IMG/VR virus record: IMGVR_UViG_3300027977_000008
Coordinates: 1 to 64,000 of that record
Direction: 5' to 3' (one strand)
Source: a virus
DNA length: 64,000 nucleotides
In this document: positions 44,106 through 52,747 of the stretch, piece by piece
How the letters are laid out: each line of letters starts with the position of its first letter
Position numbering within the stretch: the stretch's first letter is position 1
Notes under the pieces: model-generated
The model's input: the letters and a program-made list of their open reading frames with translations, nothing else
The model's database searches: none
What the model was told of the DNA's origin: nothing
Program-made: the position numbers and the translations under genes

Positions 44106-46310
44106 ATGGCACTTCAGTTAGCATCTCCAGGTATTCGTGTAAGAGAGGTAGATCTAACCCGTGGCGGCGTAAATGCAACACTAAACGTCTCTGCAGGTAT
44201 TGCTGCACCTTTTAAAAAGGGTCCTGTCAATGAAATAGTAAGAGTTACAAACGAAAAGGAATTAGTAGAAGTTTTTGGTGGTCCTGGTGTTGGTCTAACG
44301 GACTATCATTACGAAAGTTGGTACGCAGCATCAAACTTCTTATCGTATGGTGGTCAGTTAGATGTAGTTAGAGCAGGCGGTGGACAACTAACCAATGCAA
44401 ACGCTGGTGTTGGTATTGCATCAACAACATCTCTAAGTATTAATAATTTTGATGATTACAATAACAACCACACTTCAGATACTTCTTTTTACTGGGCAGC
44501 AAAGAACCCAGGAAACTGGGCAGAAAATCTCAAAGTTTGTGTAATTGATGCGGCGGCAGATCAAAGAATTTCTGGAATTTCAACTACAGTTGTTGTAACT
44601 ACTGGTATTACTACCGCTTTTCATGGAATTCAAGTTGGTTATGCAGTAACTCAAACATTGAGTGGTGTTTCAATTGGTATTGGTACAACTGCAGCGGCAA
44701 GCGGATATCTAAAGGGTGTTGTTACTGCAATCGGAGCAAGTTTTGTTGATGTAAAAGTTGTAACTTATGTATCTGGATTTGGAACTGAAACTGCAGTAGA
44801 TTATCAATCTGGTTCTCTATATCAATTCACTACTGCTAACATTGGTTTCTCATCTTCTACCATAGGTGATGTTGGCATCATGACTGGTGGCAAATCACTA
44901 ACTGATTGGTATGATCAACAGAACGTTTTAACGAGCGTTGCTGATGGTGGTTCTGATGCAGTAACAGTATCTTGGAGATCGGTTCTTGCAAAACCAGGAA
45001 CTAACTCATATGTTGCTCAAAGAAACGGACGCAACGATGCACTAAATGTAGTTGTCATTGATGCTTCTGGTTCTGTAACAGGTGCTGTTGGATCAATTTT
45101 AGAAAAATTTGGTAATCTTTCAAAAGCAAAAGATGCTGAAGTTTCTCCACAGAAGTCAATTTACTATGAAGATTATCTTGCAGTAAATTCTGAGTATATC
45201 TACGCTGGTCTATCTCCAGTGAATGCAACTGATACTTACTGGGGAACAAGATCACGTCCTAGTGGATTTAGTACTGGTGTTATTGCAATAACAGCATCTG
45301 CTGGTTCGTGGGGACAGGAAGCAAAAAACATTACATTCTCCTCACTGGGAAATGCTAATTACAGCCTAACAGGTGGTAAGGATTATCAAGGAGTTGGATA
45401 TTATGATGCTCCACTTGGAGATCTTCTAACTGCATATGATTTGTTATCAGATCCTGTAAATAGTGATATTAGGTTCTTATTACAGGGCGGTGCTTATAAA
45501 TCTAAGGAAGAAGAACAAGCAAAAGCAAATAAACTAATTTCAATATGTGAAGAACGCAAGGATTGTGTCGCATTTATTTCACCAAATAGAGATAGTGTTG
45601 TAAACGTTACAAACACAAGTACACAACTAACGAATGTTCTATCATTCTTTGCTCCACTTTCATCGTCTTCTTACGTCGTATTTGATAATAGCTATCAATA
45701 CGTTTATGATCGTTTCAATAAGAGATTTATATATATTCCTTGTTCAAACGATATAGCAGGTCTATGTGTAAGAACTGATAGAGATCAATTCCCTTGGTTC
45801 TCACCAGCAGGAACAAGCAGAGGTTCTCTAAACTTTGCAGTCAAACTTGCGTTTAACCCAGGACAAGATGCAAGAGATAGATTGTATTCAAACAGGATCA
45901 ATCCAATTATCGCATCACCTGGTTCTGGAATTATTCTCTTCGGAGATAAGACTGGACTAGGATTTGAAAGTGCATTTGATCGCATCAATGTAAGACGCTT
46001 ATTCATCACCATTGAAAAAGCAATTGAAAATGCTGCTAAAGCACAATTATTTGAACTCAATGATGCTGGAACAAGATCTAACTTTGTAAATATCGTTGAA
46101 CCATATCTACGTGATGTTCAAGCGAAACGAGGTGTAACTGAGTTCCTTGTTGTTTGTGACGAAACAAATAACACACCTGACGTAATTGATCGTAATGAGT
46201 TTATCGCTGACATCTACGTGAAGCCAGCAAGATCGATTAATTTTATCGGTCTAACGTTCGTCGCCACGAGAACGGGAGTTTCGTTCTCCGAAATCGTCGG
46301 CACCGTTTGA
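44106..46310 (+). CDS. 18: gp18 tail sheath protein
   Basis: 734 residues (T4 gp18: 659). The N-terminus LASPGIRVREVDLTRGG and the C-terminal block DRINVRRLFITIEKAIENAA ... NEFIADIYVKPARSINFIGLTF are diagnostic of contractile sheath subunits. The middle (about 130-280) holds the variable protruding domains with GIGTT-like turns. Sheath subunits wrap the gp19 tube and contract on infection. The GC content rises towards the 3' end. Followed after 18 bases, with an AGGAGA ribosome-binding site, by gp19. Confidence 0.97.
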   Translation: MALQLASPGIRVREVDLTRGGVNATLNVSAGIAAPFKKGPVNEIVRVTNEKELVEVFGGPGVGLTDYHYESWYAASNFLSYGGQLDVVRAGGGQLTNANAGVGIASTTSLSINNFDDYNNNHTSDTSFYWAAKNPGNWAENLKVCVIDAAADQRISGISTTVVVTTGITTAFHGIQVGYAVTQTLSGVSIGIGTTAAASGYLKGVVTAIGASFVDVKVVTYVSGFGTETAVDYQSGSLYQFTTANIGFSSSTIGDVGIMTGGKSLTDWYDQQNVLTSVADGGSDAVTVSWRSVLAKPGTNSYVAQRNGRNDALNVVVIDASGSVTGAVGSILEKFGNLSKAKDAEVSPQKSIYYEDYLAVNSEYIYAGLSPVNATDTYWGTRSRPSGFSTGVIAITASAGSWGQEAKNITFSSLGNANYSLTGGKDYQGVGYYDAPLGDLLTAYDLLSDPVNSDIRFLLQGGAYKSKEEEQAKANKLISICEERKDCVAFISPNRDSVVNVTNTSTQLTNVLSFFAPLSSSSYVVFDNSYQYVYDRFNKRFIYIPCSNDIAGLCVRTDRDQFPWFSPAGTSRGSLNFAVKLAFNPGQDARDRLYSNRINPIIASPGSGIILFGDKTGLGFESAFDRINVRRLFITIEKAIENAAKAQLFELNDAGTRSNFVNIVEPYLRDVQAKRGVTEFLVVCDETNNTPDVIDRNEFIADIYVKPARSINFIGLTFVATRTGVSFSEIVGTV

Positions 46311-46328
46311 TACTAGGAGAATAAAACA

Positions 46329-46961
46329 ATGCCATTACAGAACACAAACATCTTTAATACTCCTAATAATGGAAGAACAATTGACAATTTCAAGTCAAGA
46401 CTTGTTCAAGGTGGTGCTAGAGCAAATCTTTTTGAAGTAGAAATGAATTTCCCATCAGGGAATGGAATTTTTGATGAGATTGGTGACACTTCATATAGAA
46501 TGCTCATCAAAGGTGCTCAACTTCCAGCATCAAATATTGCTGAAGTTATTGTTCCTTTTCGTGGTAGACAACTCAAAGTTGCTGGTGATAAAAGAATTGA
46601 TCCATGGACAATTACAGTCATCAACGATGCTGACTTCAAACTAAGAGAAGCATTTGAAAAGTGGTCAAACTACATCACCAAAATTTCTGATGGTTCGGGT
46701 ACAATAAACCCAGCAGATTATTTTGCTGATTGGGTTGTATCTCAACTAGGACGTGCAGAAACCGTTCCTACTCCTGGTTCTCAAAATGCTACACCAATTC
46801 CAGTAAAGCGTGCATACAAGATGCACGGATGCTGGCCAAGTTCAGTTGGTGCTATTGAACTTTCTTACGACACTGCTGACGTTATTGAAGAATTTTCGGT
46901 AACACTGCAAGTTCAATGGTGGGAAGCTTATACGGGTTCAAATACAGATTCCGTAGTCTGA
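46329..46961 (+). CDS. 19: gp19 tail tube protein
   Basis: 210 residues (T4 gp19: 163). Tail-tube fold pattern: NLFEVEMNFPSG, LIKGAQLPASNIAEVIVPFR, GRQLKVAGDKRIDPWTITVI and the conserved AFEKWSNYI helix. It forms the inner tube through which DNA passes. Extra C-terminal length ends in VQWWEAYTGSNTDSV. Good AGGAGA ribosome-binding site 9 bases upstream; the stop overlaps the late promoter of gp20. Confidence 0.96.
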   Translation: MPLQNTNIFNTPNNGRTIDNFKSRLVQGGARANLFEVEMNFPSGNGIFDEIGDTSYRMLIKGAQLPASNIAEVIVPFRGRQLKVAGDKRIDPWTITVINDADFKLREAFEKWSNYITKISDGSGTINPADYFADWVVSQLGRAETVPTPGSQNATPIPVKRAYKMHGCWPSSVGAIELSYDTADVIEEFSVTLQVQWWEAYTGSNTDSVV

Positions 46962-46967
46962 TAAATA
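46960..46967 (+). promoter_or_regulatory. late promoter GATAAATA upstream of gp20
   Basis: Overlaps the TGA (46959-46961) of gp19 and lies 22 bases before the portal ATG at 46990. Confidence 0.65.
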
Positions 46968-46989
46968 GTCAAAACAGTTTATTATATTG

Positions 46990-48636
46990 ATGGCGAAACT
47001 TTTTGGTTTTTCAATTGACGATCAGGAAAATAAGTCTAAAGGCATAGTCAGTCCAGTTCCTCCAAACAATGAGGATGGATCTGACTATTATCTTTCTTCA
47101 GGTTTCTATGGACAATATGTAGATATTGAAGGTGTCTTTAGAACAGAATTTGATATTGTTAAAAAATATCGTGATATGTCATTGCATCCAGAATGCGATA
47201 CTGCAATTGAACATGTTGTAAATGAAGCAATTGTTTCAGATTTAAATGATAGTCCTGTTGAAATTGATTTAGATAATCTTCAAATCGGTGCTTCACTCAA
47301 AAAAGTAATTAGACAAGAGTTCAAGTACGTAAAAGATTTACTTGAATTTGATAAAAAATCACACGAAATTTTTCGCAACTGGTATGTTGATGGTAAAATT
47401 CATTATCACAAAGTAATTGATTTAGAAAAACCTGATGAAGGTATCAAAGAAGTAAGATATATTGATGCTTTAAAGATAAAATTTATGCGAGTTCGTCCCA
47501 ATGATAAAAAAGCATTGCCAGCAAGACCTTATAGTGAAGATGTAACAACTACTAAAGATGCTGATATAGTAGAATTTTATACATATTATCCAGAAGGTGT
47601 TGCCCAACAATATGGATCAATTACCGGAAAGGGTATAAAAATTGCAAAAGATGCAATTACACATGTAACTTCAGGACTTGTAGATAGAAATAAACATTTA
47701 ACACTATCATATTTACATAAAGCAATTAAATCTCTCAATCAACTTCGCATGATTGAAGATAGTCTTGTAATTTATAGATTGTCTCGTGCTCCAGAACGTC
47801 GTATTTTTTATATTGATGTTGGCAATTTACCAAAAGTAAAAGCAGAACAATATCTTCGTGATGTTATGAGCCGTTATCGTAACAAACTTGTTTACGATGC
47901 AAACACTGGTGAAATTAAAGATGATAAAAAGCATATGTCCATGCTAGAAGATTTCTGGCTACCTCGTCGTGAAGGTGGACGTGGAACAGAAATTACTACG
48001 CTTCCTGGTGGACAAAATCTTGGTGAACTTACTGACGTTGATTATTTTCAAAAAAAACTTTATAGATCTTTAAATGTTCCTGATAGTAGAATTGGATCTG
48101 ATAGTGGTTTCAATCTAGGACGTTCATCAGAAATTCTTCGTGATGAATTGATGTTTAGTAAGTTTGTAGGTCGTTTAAGAAAACGTTTTAGTGCATTATT
48201 CTTAGATCTTCTTAAAACACAACTTATTCTAAAAAATATTGTAACTCCAGAAGATTGGGAGGTAATGGCAGAACATATTCAATTTGATTATATTTACGAC
48301 AATCATTTTGCCGAATTAAAAAATACAGAATTAATGAATGAACGTCTCAATCTTATGGTTGCTATTGAACCATATATTGGAACTTATTATTCTAGGGATT
48401 ATGTAAAACGTAAGGTTCTTCGTCAAACTGATGAAGAAATTATAGAAATGGAAGGAGAGATGGAAAATGAAAATCAAATAGGTATTGGAATTCCATTAGA
48501 AACTCAAAATACAATTATGCAAGGTCAAATGCAAAATGATCTTGGTATGAAACAAATGGAACCAAATCTAGATAACAAGAAAGACGGTGGATCAACTAAA
48601 GCACCGTCAATAAATATCAAAAAAGCTAAGATATAA
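46990..48636 (+). CDS. 20: gp20 portal protein
   Basis: 548 residues from ATG 46990 (a TTG one codon upstream is unlikely); T4 gp20 is 524. Typical portal blocks: YRDMSLHPECDTAIEHVVNE, LIIYRLSRAPERRIFYIDVGN-type segment (about 257-277), YDANTGEIKDDKKHMSMLED and FWLPRREGGRGTEITTLPGG. The dodecameric portal nucleates head assembly and is the packaging and ejection channel. The C-terminus is Gln/Asn-rich. gp20 is the standard diversity marker of marine T4-like cyanophages. Own late promoter; stop overlaps the next one. Confidence 0.98.
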   Translation: MAKLFGFSIDDQENKSKGIVSPVPPNNEDGSDYYLSSGFYGQYVDIEGVFRTEFDIVKKYRDMSLHPECDTAIEHVVNEAIVSDLNDSPVEIDLDNLQIGASLKKVIRQEFKYVKDLLEFDKKSHEIFRNWYVDGKIHYHKVIDLEKPDEGIKEVRYIDALKIKFMRVRPNDKKALPARPYSEDVTTTKDADIVEFYTYYPEGVAQQYGSITGKGIKIAKDAITHVTSGLVDRNKHLTLSYLHKAIKSLNQLRMIEDSLVIYRLSRAPERRIFYIDVGNLPKVKAEQYLRDVMSRYRNKLVYDANTGEIKDDKKHMSMLEDFWLPRREGGRGTEITTLPGGQNLGELTDVDYFQKKLYRSLNVPDSRIGSDSGFNLGRSSEILRDELMFSKFVGRLRKRFSALFLDLLKTQLILKNIVTPEDWEVMAEHIQFDYIYDNHFAELKNTELMNERLNLMVAIEPYIGTYYSRDYVKRKVLRQTDEEIIEMEGEMENENQIGIGIPLETQNTIMQGQMQNDLGMKQMEPNLDNKKDGGSTKAPSINIKKAKI

Positions 48637-48639
48637 ATA
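48632..48639 (+). promoter_or_regulatory. late promoter TATAAATA over the gp20 stop
   Basis: Contains the gp20 TAA (48634-48636) and lies 22 bases before the ATG at 48662; it starts the prohead core/protease unit. Confidence 0.75.
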
Positions 48640-48661
48640 AATATAGGCATTTTTACAAATT

Positions 48662-48853
48662 ATGAATTCTGCAGAATTAGTTGATATTTTAGTTTCTGAT
48701 GCTCCGTCATCAGAAATTTCCGATTACATTAAAAGTCTTTTGTTTGCAAAAACAAGTGAAAAAGTTGATACTTTAAAACCAGCAGTTGCTTCTGGTCTAT
48801 TTGGAGAAGATGATAATATTGAAGATGAAATCGAAAACGAAGAGGAAGCATGA
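48662..48853 (+). CDS. gp67-like prohead core protein
   Basis: 63 residues; helical N-terminus (NSAELVDILVSDAPSSEISD) and a very acidic C-terminus (DDNIEDEIENEEEA). T4 gp67 is an 80-residue acidic prohead core protein encoded in the same place between gp20 and gp21; the match is by position, size and charge, not by clear sequence identity. The stop overlaps the next ATG (ATGA). Confidence 0.6.
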   Translation: MNSAELVDILVSDAPSSEISDYIKSLLFAKTSEKVDTLKPAVASGLFGEDDNIEDEIENEEEA

Positions 48854-49416
48854 GCGCATCTCAACCATTAAAGTTATATCAAACTGTTGGAAAGTTATCT
48901 GCCGCTAATGCAAGTTCAGTAACTTCAAATCCATTTATTATTAGAACTGGTACAATTTTATCAGTAGCTTCGACAACAAGAGGTGGTGGTAGTATTGGAA
49001 TTTGCAATACAACAACAGATGCTGGAATTGGATCTATTTTTGTAAACAGAGAAGATTCAATTCTTTATCGTTATGGACATCCAGCACAATCGACAGTTAT
49101 TGGCATAACTACTGGAGCATCAACAGTTCTAACATTAGATCATCCAGATACTAAATTGAGAGTTGGTGATTATATTCAACTAGTAGGCGCTGGATCTACA
49201 TATATAACATCACTTTTACATAAACAAATCACTGCAATTTCAAGTCCGCAACAGTGGAATAACTACACAATGGCGGTTACAGTGAATGCAAATACAAGTT
49301 CTGGTCATCATGCGTTTGTTGGTTTTGCAACTGCAGCAAAATCAGTAGTTTTTGTTCTTGCACCAGAAAATGTTTCTGGATGTGATATGTTCATCCACGA
49401 GGTTCAAATAGCATGA
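48850..49416 (+). CDS. virion-associated beta protein (gp68 position)
   Basis: 188 residues, Ser/Thr/Gly-rich and beta-type, with KLYQTVGKLSAANASSVTSN at the start and VLTLDHPDTKLRVGDYIQLVG in the middle, plus a C-terminal VFVLAPENVSGCDMFIHEVQ. It occupies the T4 gene 68 position but does not look like the helical gp68. A head decoration or fibre-type surface protein is plausible. ATGA-coupled on both sides, so it is made together with the core protein and the protease. Confidence 0.6.
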   Translation: MSASQPLKLYQTVGKLSAANASSVTSNPFIIRTGTILSVASTTRGGGSIGICNTTTDAGIGSIFVNREDSILYRYGHPAQSTVIGITTGASTVLTLDHPDTKLRVGDYIQLVGAGSTYITSLLHKQITAISSPQQWNNYTMAVTVNANTSSGHHAFVGFATAAKSVVFVLAPENVSGCDMFIHEVQIA

Positions 49417-50060
49417 AATTAATCTCCGAAGAAATCGAAGCAGTAGAAGTTATTACCGAAGAAAAAAATGGTAAGAAAATTCTTTACATTCAAGGTCCAT
49501 TCCTTCAAGCTGAAGTAGTTAATCGCAACAAACGTTGCTATCCACTTCAGATAATGATGAATGAAGTAAAGAGATATACTGAATCCTTTATTAATAAAGG
49601 TCGTGCTCTTGGAGAACTTGGACATCCTGATGGTCCACAAATTAATCTTGATCGTGTATCACATAAAATTGTTGCACTAACACAAGAAGGAAATAATTTT
49701 GTTGGTAAAGCACAAATCCTGAGTACACCAATGGGGAAGATTGCATCTTCACTTATTGGTGAGGGTGTAAAACTAGGAGTTTCTTCTAGAGGAATGGGAT
49801 CCATTTATATGAAAAATGGTATCAATTACGTTGGTGAAGACTTTATGTTAGCGACTGCTGCTGACATTGTTTCAGATCCTTCTGCACCTGATGCATTTGT
49901 TAATGGTATTATGGAAGGTAAAGAATGGGTATGGGACGGTGGAGTATTACGTGAACTTCATTGTGAGCAAATAAAGAAGACAATAAATACTTTAGTAGAT
50001 CAGGACATTTTAGAGGCAAATAAACTACGTCTCTTTGCAAACTTCCTATCAAATCTATAA
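49413..50060 (+). CDS. 21: gp21 prohead core protease
   Basis: 215 residues (T4 gp21: 212). Herpesvirus-protease-type S80 family: GPFLQAEVVNRNKRCYP start, catalytic His71 in GELGHPDGP, Ser124/Ser125 in LGVSSRGMGSI, and the ADIVSDPSAPDAFVNG block. It cleaves scaffold and capsid proteins during head maturation. Start overlaps the previous stop. A late promoter follows directly. Confidence 0.97.
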   Translation: MKLISEEIEAVEVITEEKNGKKILYIQGPFLQAEVVNRNKRCYPLQIMMNEVKRYTESFINKGRALGELGHPDGPQINLDRVSHKIVALTQEGNNFVGKAQILSTPMGKIASSLIGEGVKLGVSSRGMGSIYMKNGINYVGEDFMLATAADIVSDPSAPDAFVNGIMEGKEWVWDGGVLRELHCEQIKKTINTLVDQDILEANKLRLFANFLSNL

Positions 50061-50062
50061 TT

Positions 50063-50070
50063 TATAAATA
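50063..50070 (+). promoter_or_regulatory. late promoter TATAAATA upstream of gp22
   Basis: Exact core 2 bases after the gp21 stop and 35 bases before the scaffold ATG (50106). It probably also drives gp23, which has no late core of its own. Confidence 0.8.
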
Positions 50071-50105
50071 ATAACAGAAATTCTAGGTATTCTTGGAAAG
50101 AAAAA

Positions 50106-51203
50106 ATGACCGTTAATAACGAACTACATGAGATGGAAAACCAGGTAACCCGTGGTGCTAAGGCTGCTGATTCGATGCCAAAAGCGTCTAACTATGTACC
50201 TGATACTAGTTCTATCGAGAATCTTGGTGGTCCAACTCCGCAAAATTCAAGACCAACTGACGATAGCAATAAGATGAAAACACCTTCTGCATCTTTTGCT
50301 CAATCTGGTGATGTTCAATTCAAAGGTGCTTCTGGAAAAATACAACTACCTGGTCCTGCTGCTTTAAAAGCAACTGGATATGGTCGTGGTGCTAATGAGG
50401 AAGTTGAGCAAGAAGACGAAAGTGTAATTGCTGAAACCGAAGAATTAGAAGATCAAGTTGAAGAAGAAATTGAAGAGGAAGAAGAAGAAGAAGAACTAGA
50501 TCTTGAAGAGGATGTAAAAGCACTTCTAAAAGGCGAAGATCTTTCCGAAGAATTTCAAAATAAAGCAAAGACAGTTTTTGAAGCAGCTGTTCGTTCAAAA
50601 ATCGGTTCTCTGAAAGAAACTTTAGAAAACCGTTATGCTACAGTTCTTGTTGAGCAAGTAGAAGCAATCAAGAGCGAACTAACCGAGCGTGTTGATTCAT
50701 ATCTAGAGTATGTTGCTAATGAGTGGATCAACGAAAACGAATTACAAGTTGAGACAGGACTAAGAGGTGAACTCTCGGAGTCCTTTATGACTGGTCTTAA
50801 GAACCTTTTTGAAGAACATTATGTAGAAATCCCTGAAGATAAATATAATGTTCTTGAGGCTATGGTCGAGAAACTTGATGAAATGGAGACAAAACTCAAC
50901 GAACAGATCGACACCAATATTGCTCTAACCAAGCGTTTATCGGAATCTGTTTCTGACAACATCCTAGATGAAGTAAGTGGAGGTCTTGCTCTTTCCCAAA
51001 AGGAAAAACTAGCAAGTCTTGCTGAAGGTGTTGAGTTTGATAGTGAAGAACAATATCGTGAAAAACTTGCTACGCTACGTGAAGCATATTTTGCTTCTAA
51101 GCCTGTATTAAATTCACAAGAAGTCATTTCAGAGGATGCACTTGCTGATGATGTATCACCAGTAATGTCTGCATATCTCAATGCATTGACTAAGTTCAAC
51201 TAA
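50106..51203 (+). CDS. 22: gp22 prohead scaffold protein
   Basis: 365 residues (T4 gp22: 269). A disordered Ser/Pro/Thr-rich N-terminus is followed by an extremely acidic segment (about residues 100-140, e.g. VEEEIEEEEEEEELDLEED), then long coiled-coil helices (EEFQNKAKTVFEAAVRSKI; FDSEEQYREKLATLREAYFA). It forms the core around which gp23 assembles and is then degraded by gp21. Larger acidic region than T4. Position between gp21 and gp23 is diagnostic. Confidence 0.95.
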   Translation: MTVNNELHEMENQVTRGAKAADSMPKASNYVPDTSSIENLGGPTPQNSRPTDDSNKMKTPSASFAQSGDVQFKGASGKIQLPGPAALKATGYGRGANEEVEQEDESVIAETEELEDQVEEEIEEEEEEEELDLEEDVKALLKGEDLSEEFQNKAKTVFEAAVRSKIGSLKETLENRYATVLVEQVEAIKSELTERVDSYLEYVANEWINENELQVETGLRGELSESFMTGLKNLFEEHYVEIPEDKYNVLEAMVEKLDEMETKLNEQIDTNIALTKRLSESVSDNILDEVSGGLALSQKEKLASLAEGVEFDSEEQYREKLATLREAYFASKPVLNSQEVISEDALADDVSPVMSAYLNALTKFN

Positions 51204-51213
51204 TTGATTTTTT

Positions 51214-51240
51214 TGTAAACACTAAACACTAAACACTTTC
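51214..51240 (+). promoter_or_regulatory. gp23 leader with tandem AAACACT repeats
   Basis: Three head-to-tail copies of the heptamer AAACACT precede TTCCAAAACGGAGTAAACTATC and the gp23 ATG. CGGAG is a good ribosome-binding site 10 bases upstream. No NATAAATA core is present, so gp23 appears to be transcribed from the gp22 promoter; the unstructured repeat may improve translation or stability. Confidence 0.5.
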
Positions 51241-51259
51241 CAAAACGGAGTAAACTATC

Positions 51260-52663
51260 ATGTTCAATTCTGCTGCACTGCAGAAGAAGTGGGCTCCTCT
51301 TCTAGAGGCACAAGGTCTTGATTCAATCAAAGACAACCACAGAAGAGCAGTTACTGCCCAACTTCTTGAAAACCAAGAAAGATTTCTAAGAGAAGAGCGT
51401 GCTTTTCTAACTGAAGGACCTCCAACAATTAACACCGACCCTTCTGCAACAGGTAATGCAGGTTTCAGTGGTTCTGGTGCATCACCTGTTGCTGGTTTCG
51501 ATCCAGTTCTAATCTCATTGATTAGACGTGCAATGCCTAACTTGGTCGCCTATGACCTAGCAGGTGTTCAACCAATGAACGGTCCAACAGGTCTTATCTT
51601 TGCGATGAGAACCCGTTACGACAACCAGAACGGTACTGAAGCATTCTTCAACGAACCAGATTCTGCATTCTCTGCACAAAACTCTGCAGCAACTCTTACC
51701 CAAGGCGACTACACTGGTGGTTCCGATGATGGCACCAACGTTGGTTTTGGTACAACTGCACAGTCAGGCACCAATCCATCGATCCTAAATGGTGGCGTAA
51801 ATAATACCTACAACCTAGGTCAAGGTTTTAACACCCAATCACTAGAAACACTTGGTGATAATAGTGCTACTAACGACTTCCGCGAAATGGCTTTCTCTAT
51901 TGAGAAAGTTAGTGTTGCCGCAAAGTCAAGAGCACTTAAAGCTGAGTACTCGCTAGAACTAGCACAAGACCTTAAGGCAATCCACGGTCTTGATGCTGAA
52001 GCTGAACTAGCAAATATCCTCAGCACTGAAATTCTTGCTGAGATCAACCGTGAGATCATCCGTACAATCTACAAGGTTGCTAGAACAGGTGCTCAAACCA
52101 ACGTTGCAACCGCTGGTATATTTGACCTAGACGTTGATTCCAACGGTCGTTGGATGGTTGAGAAGTTCAAGGGACTAATGTTCCAACTTGAGCGTGATGC
52201 AAACGCTATTGCACAAGAAACTCGTAGAGGAAAGGGCAATATTATCCTTTGTTCTGCTGACGTTGCTTCTGCACTTGCTGCTGCTGGTCAACTGGATTAC
52301 ACTCCAGCACTTTCAGCAAACCTACAGGTTGACGACACTGGTAATACCTTCGCTGGTGTTCTAAACGGTCGCTTCAAGGTCTATATCGATCCATTCGCTG
52401 CAAACCTAACCGCAGATCAGTACTACGTCATGGGTTATAAGGGTTCAACTCCTTATGATGCAGGTCTATTCTATTGCCCATACGTTCCTCTTCAGATGGT
52501 TCGTGCAGTTGGTCAGGATAACTTCCAGCCTAAGATTGGATTTAAGACCCGCTACGGCATGGTCGCAAACCCATTCGCTGAAGGAACTGGTGCTGGCGCA
52601 GGTCGCATTGCTGAGAACACCAACCGTTACTACAGAAGAGTAAAGGTACAAAACCTAATGTGA
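51260..52663 (+). CDS. 23: gp23 major capsid protein
   Basis: 467 residues (T4 gp23: 521). Hallmarks include KKWAPLLEAQGLDSIKDNHR, FDPVLISLIRRAMPNLVAYD, GVQPMNGPTGLIFAMRTRYD and VGQDNFQPKIGFKTRYGMVA. A likely gp21 cleavage site is L50-T51-E52|G53 (LxE|G), which would leave about 415 residues. Forms the hexamers of the prolate head. Codons are noticeably less AT-rich than in neighbouring genes, consistent with very high expression. Followed by a strong terminator. Confidence 0.98.
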   Translation: MFNSAALQKKWAPLLEAQGLDSIKDNHRRAVTAQLLENQERFLREERAFLTEGPPTINTDPSATGNAGFSGSGASPVAGFDPVLISLIRRAMPNLVAYDLAGVQPMNGPTGLIFAMRTRYDNQNGTEAFFNEPDSAFSAQNSAATLTQGDYTGGSDDGTNVGFGTTAQSGTNPSILNGGVNNTYNLGQGFNTQSLETLGDNSATNDFREMAFSIEKVSVAAKSRALKAEYSLELAQDLKAIHGLDAEAELANILSTEILAEINREIIRTIYKVARTGAQTNVATAGIFDLDVDSNGRWMVEKFKGLMFQLERDANAIAQETRRGKGNIILCSADVASALAAAGQLDYTPALSANLQVDDTGNTFAGVLNGRFKVYIDPFAANLTADQYYVMGYKGSTPYDAGLFYCPYVPLQMVRAVGQDNFQPKIGFKTRYGMVANPFAEGTGAGAGRIAENTNRYYRRVKVQNLM

Positions 52664-52681
52664 TCTTGGATCACATTCATT

Positions 52682-52713
52682 AGGATCTTCTTTTGTAAGG
52701 AGATCCTTTTTTA
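52682..52713 (+). terminator. intrinsic terminator after gp23
   Basis: AGGATCTTCTT (52682-52692), loop TTGT, AAGGAGATCCT (52697-52707, one G-T pair), then a T-run. Ends the capsid transcription unit 19 bases after the stop. Confidence 0.92.
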
Positions 52714-52718
52714 TTGCC

Positions 52719-52726
52719 TATAAATA
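52719..52726 (+). promoter_or_regulatory. late promoter TATAAATA
   Basis: Exact late core directly after the gp23 terminator and 21 bases before the TTG start of the tail-type gene at 52748. Confidence 0.8.
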
Positions 52727-52747
52727 ATCCTAGCTTGGGAAGTTGAC

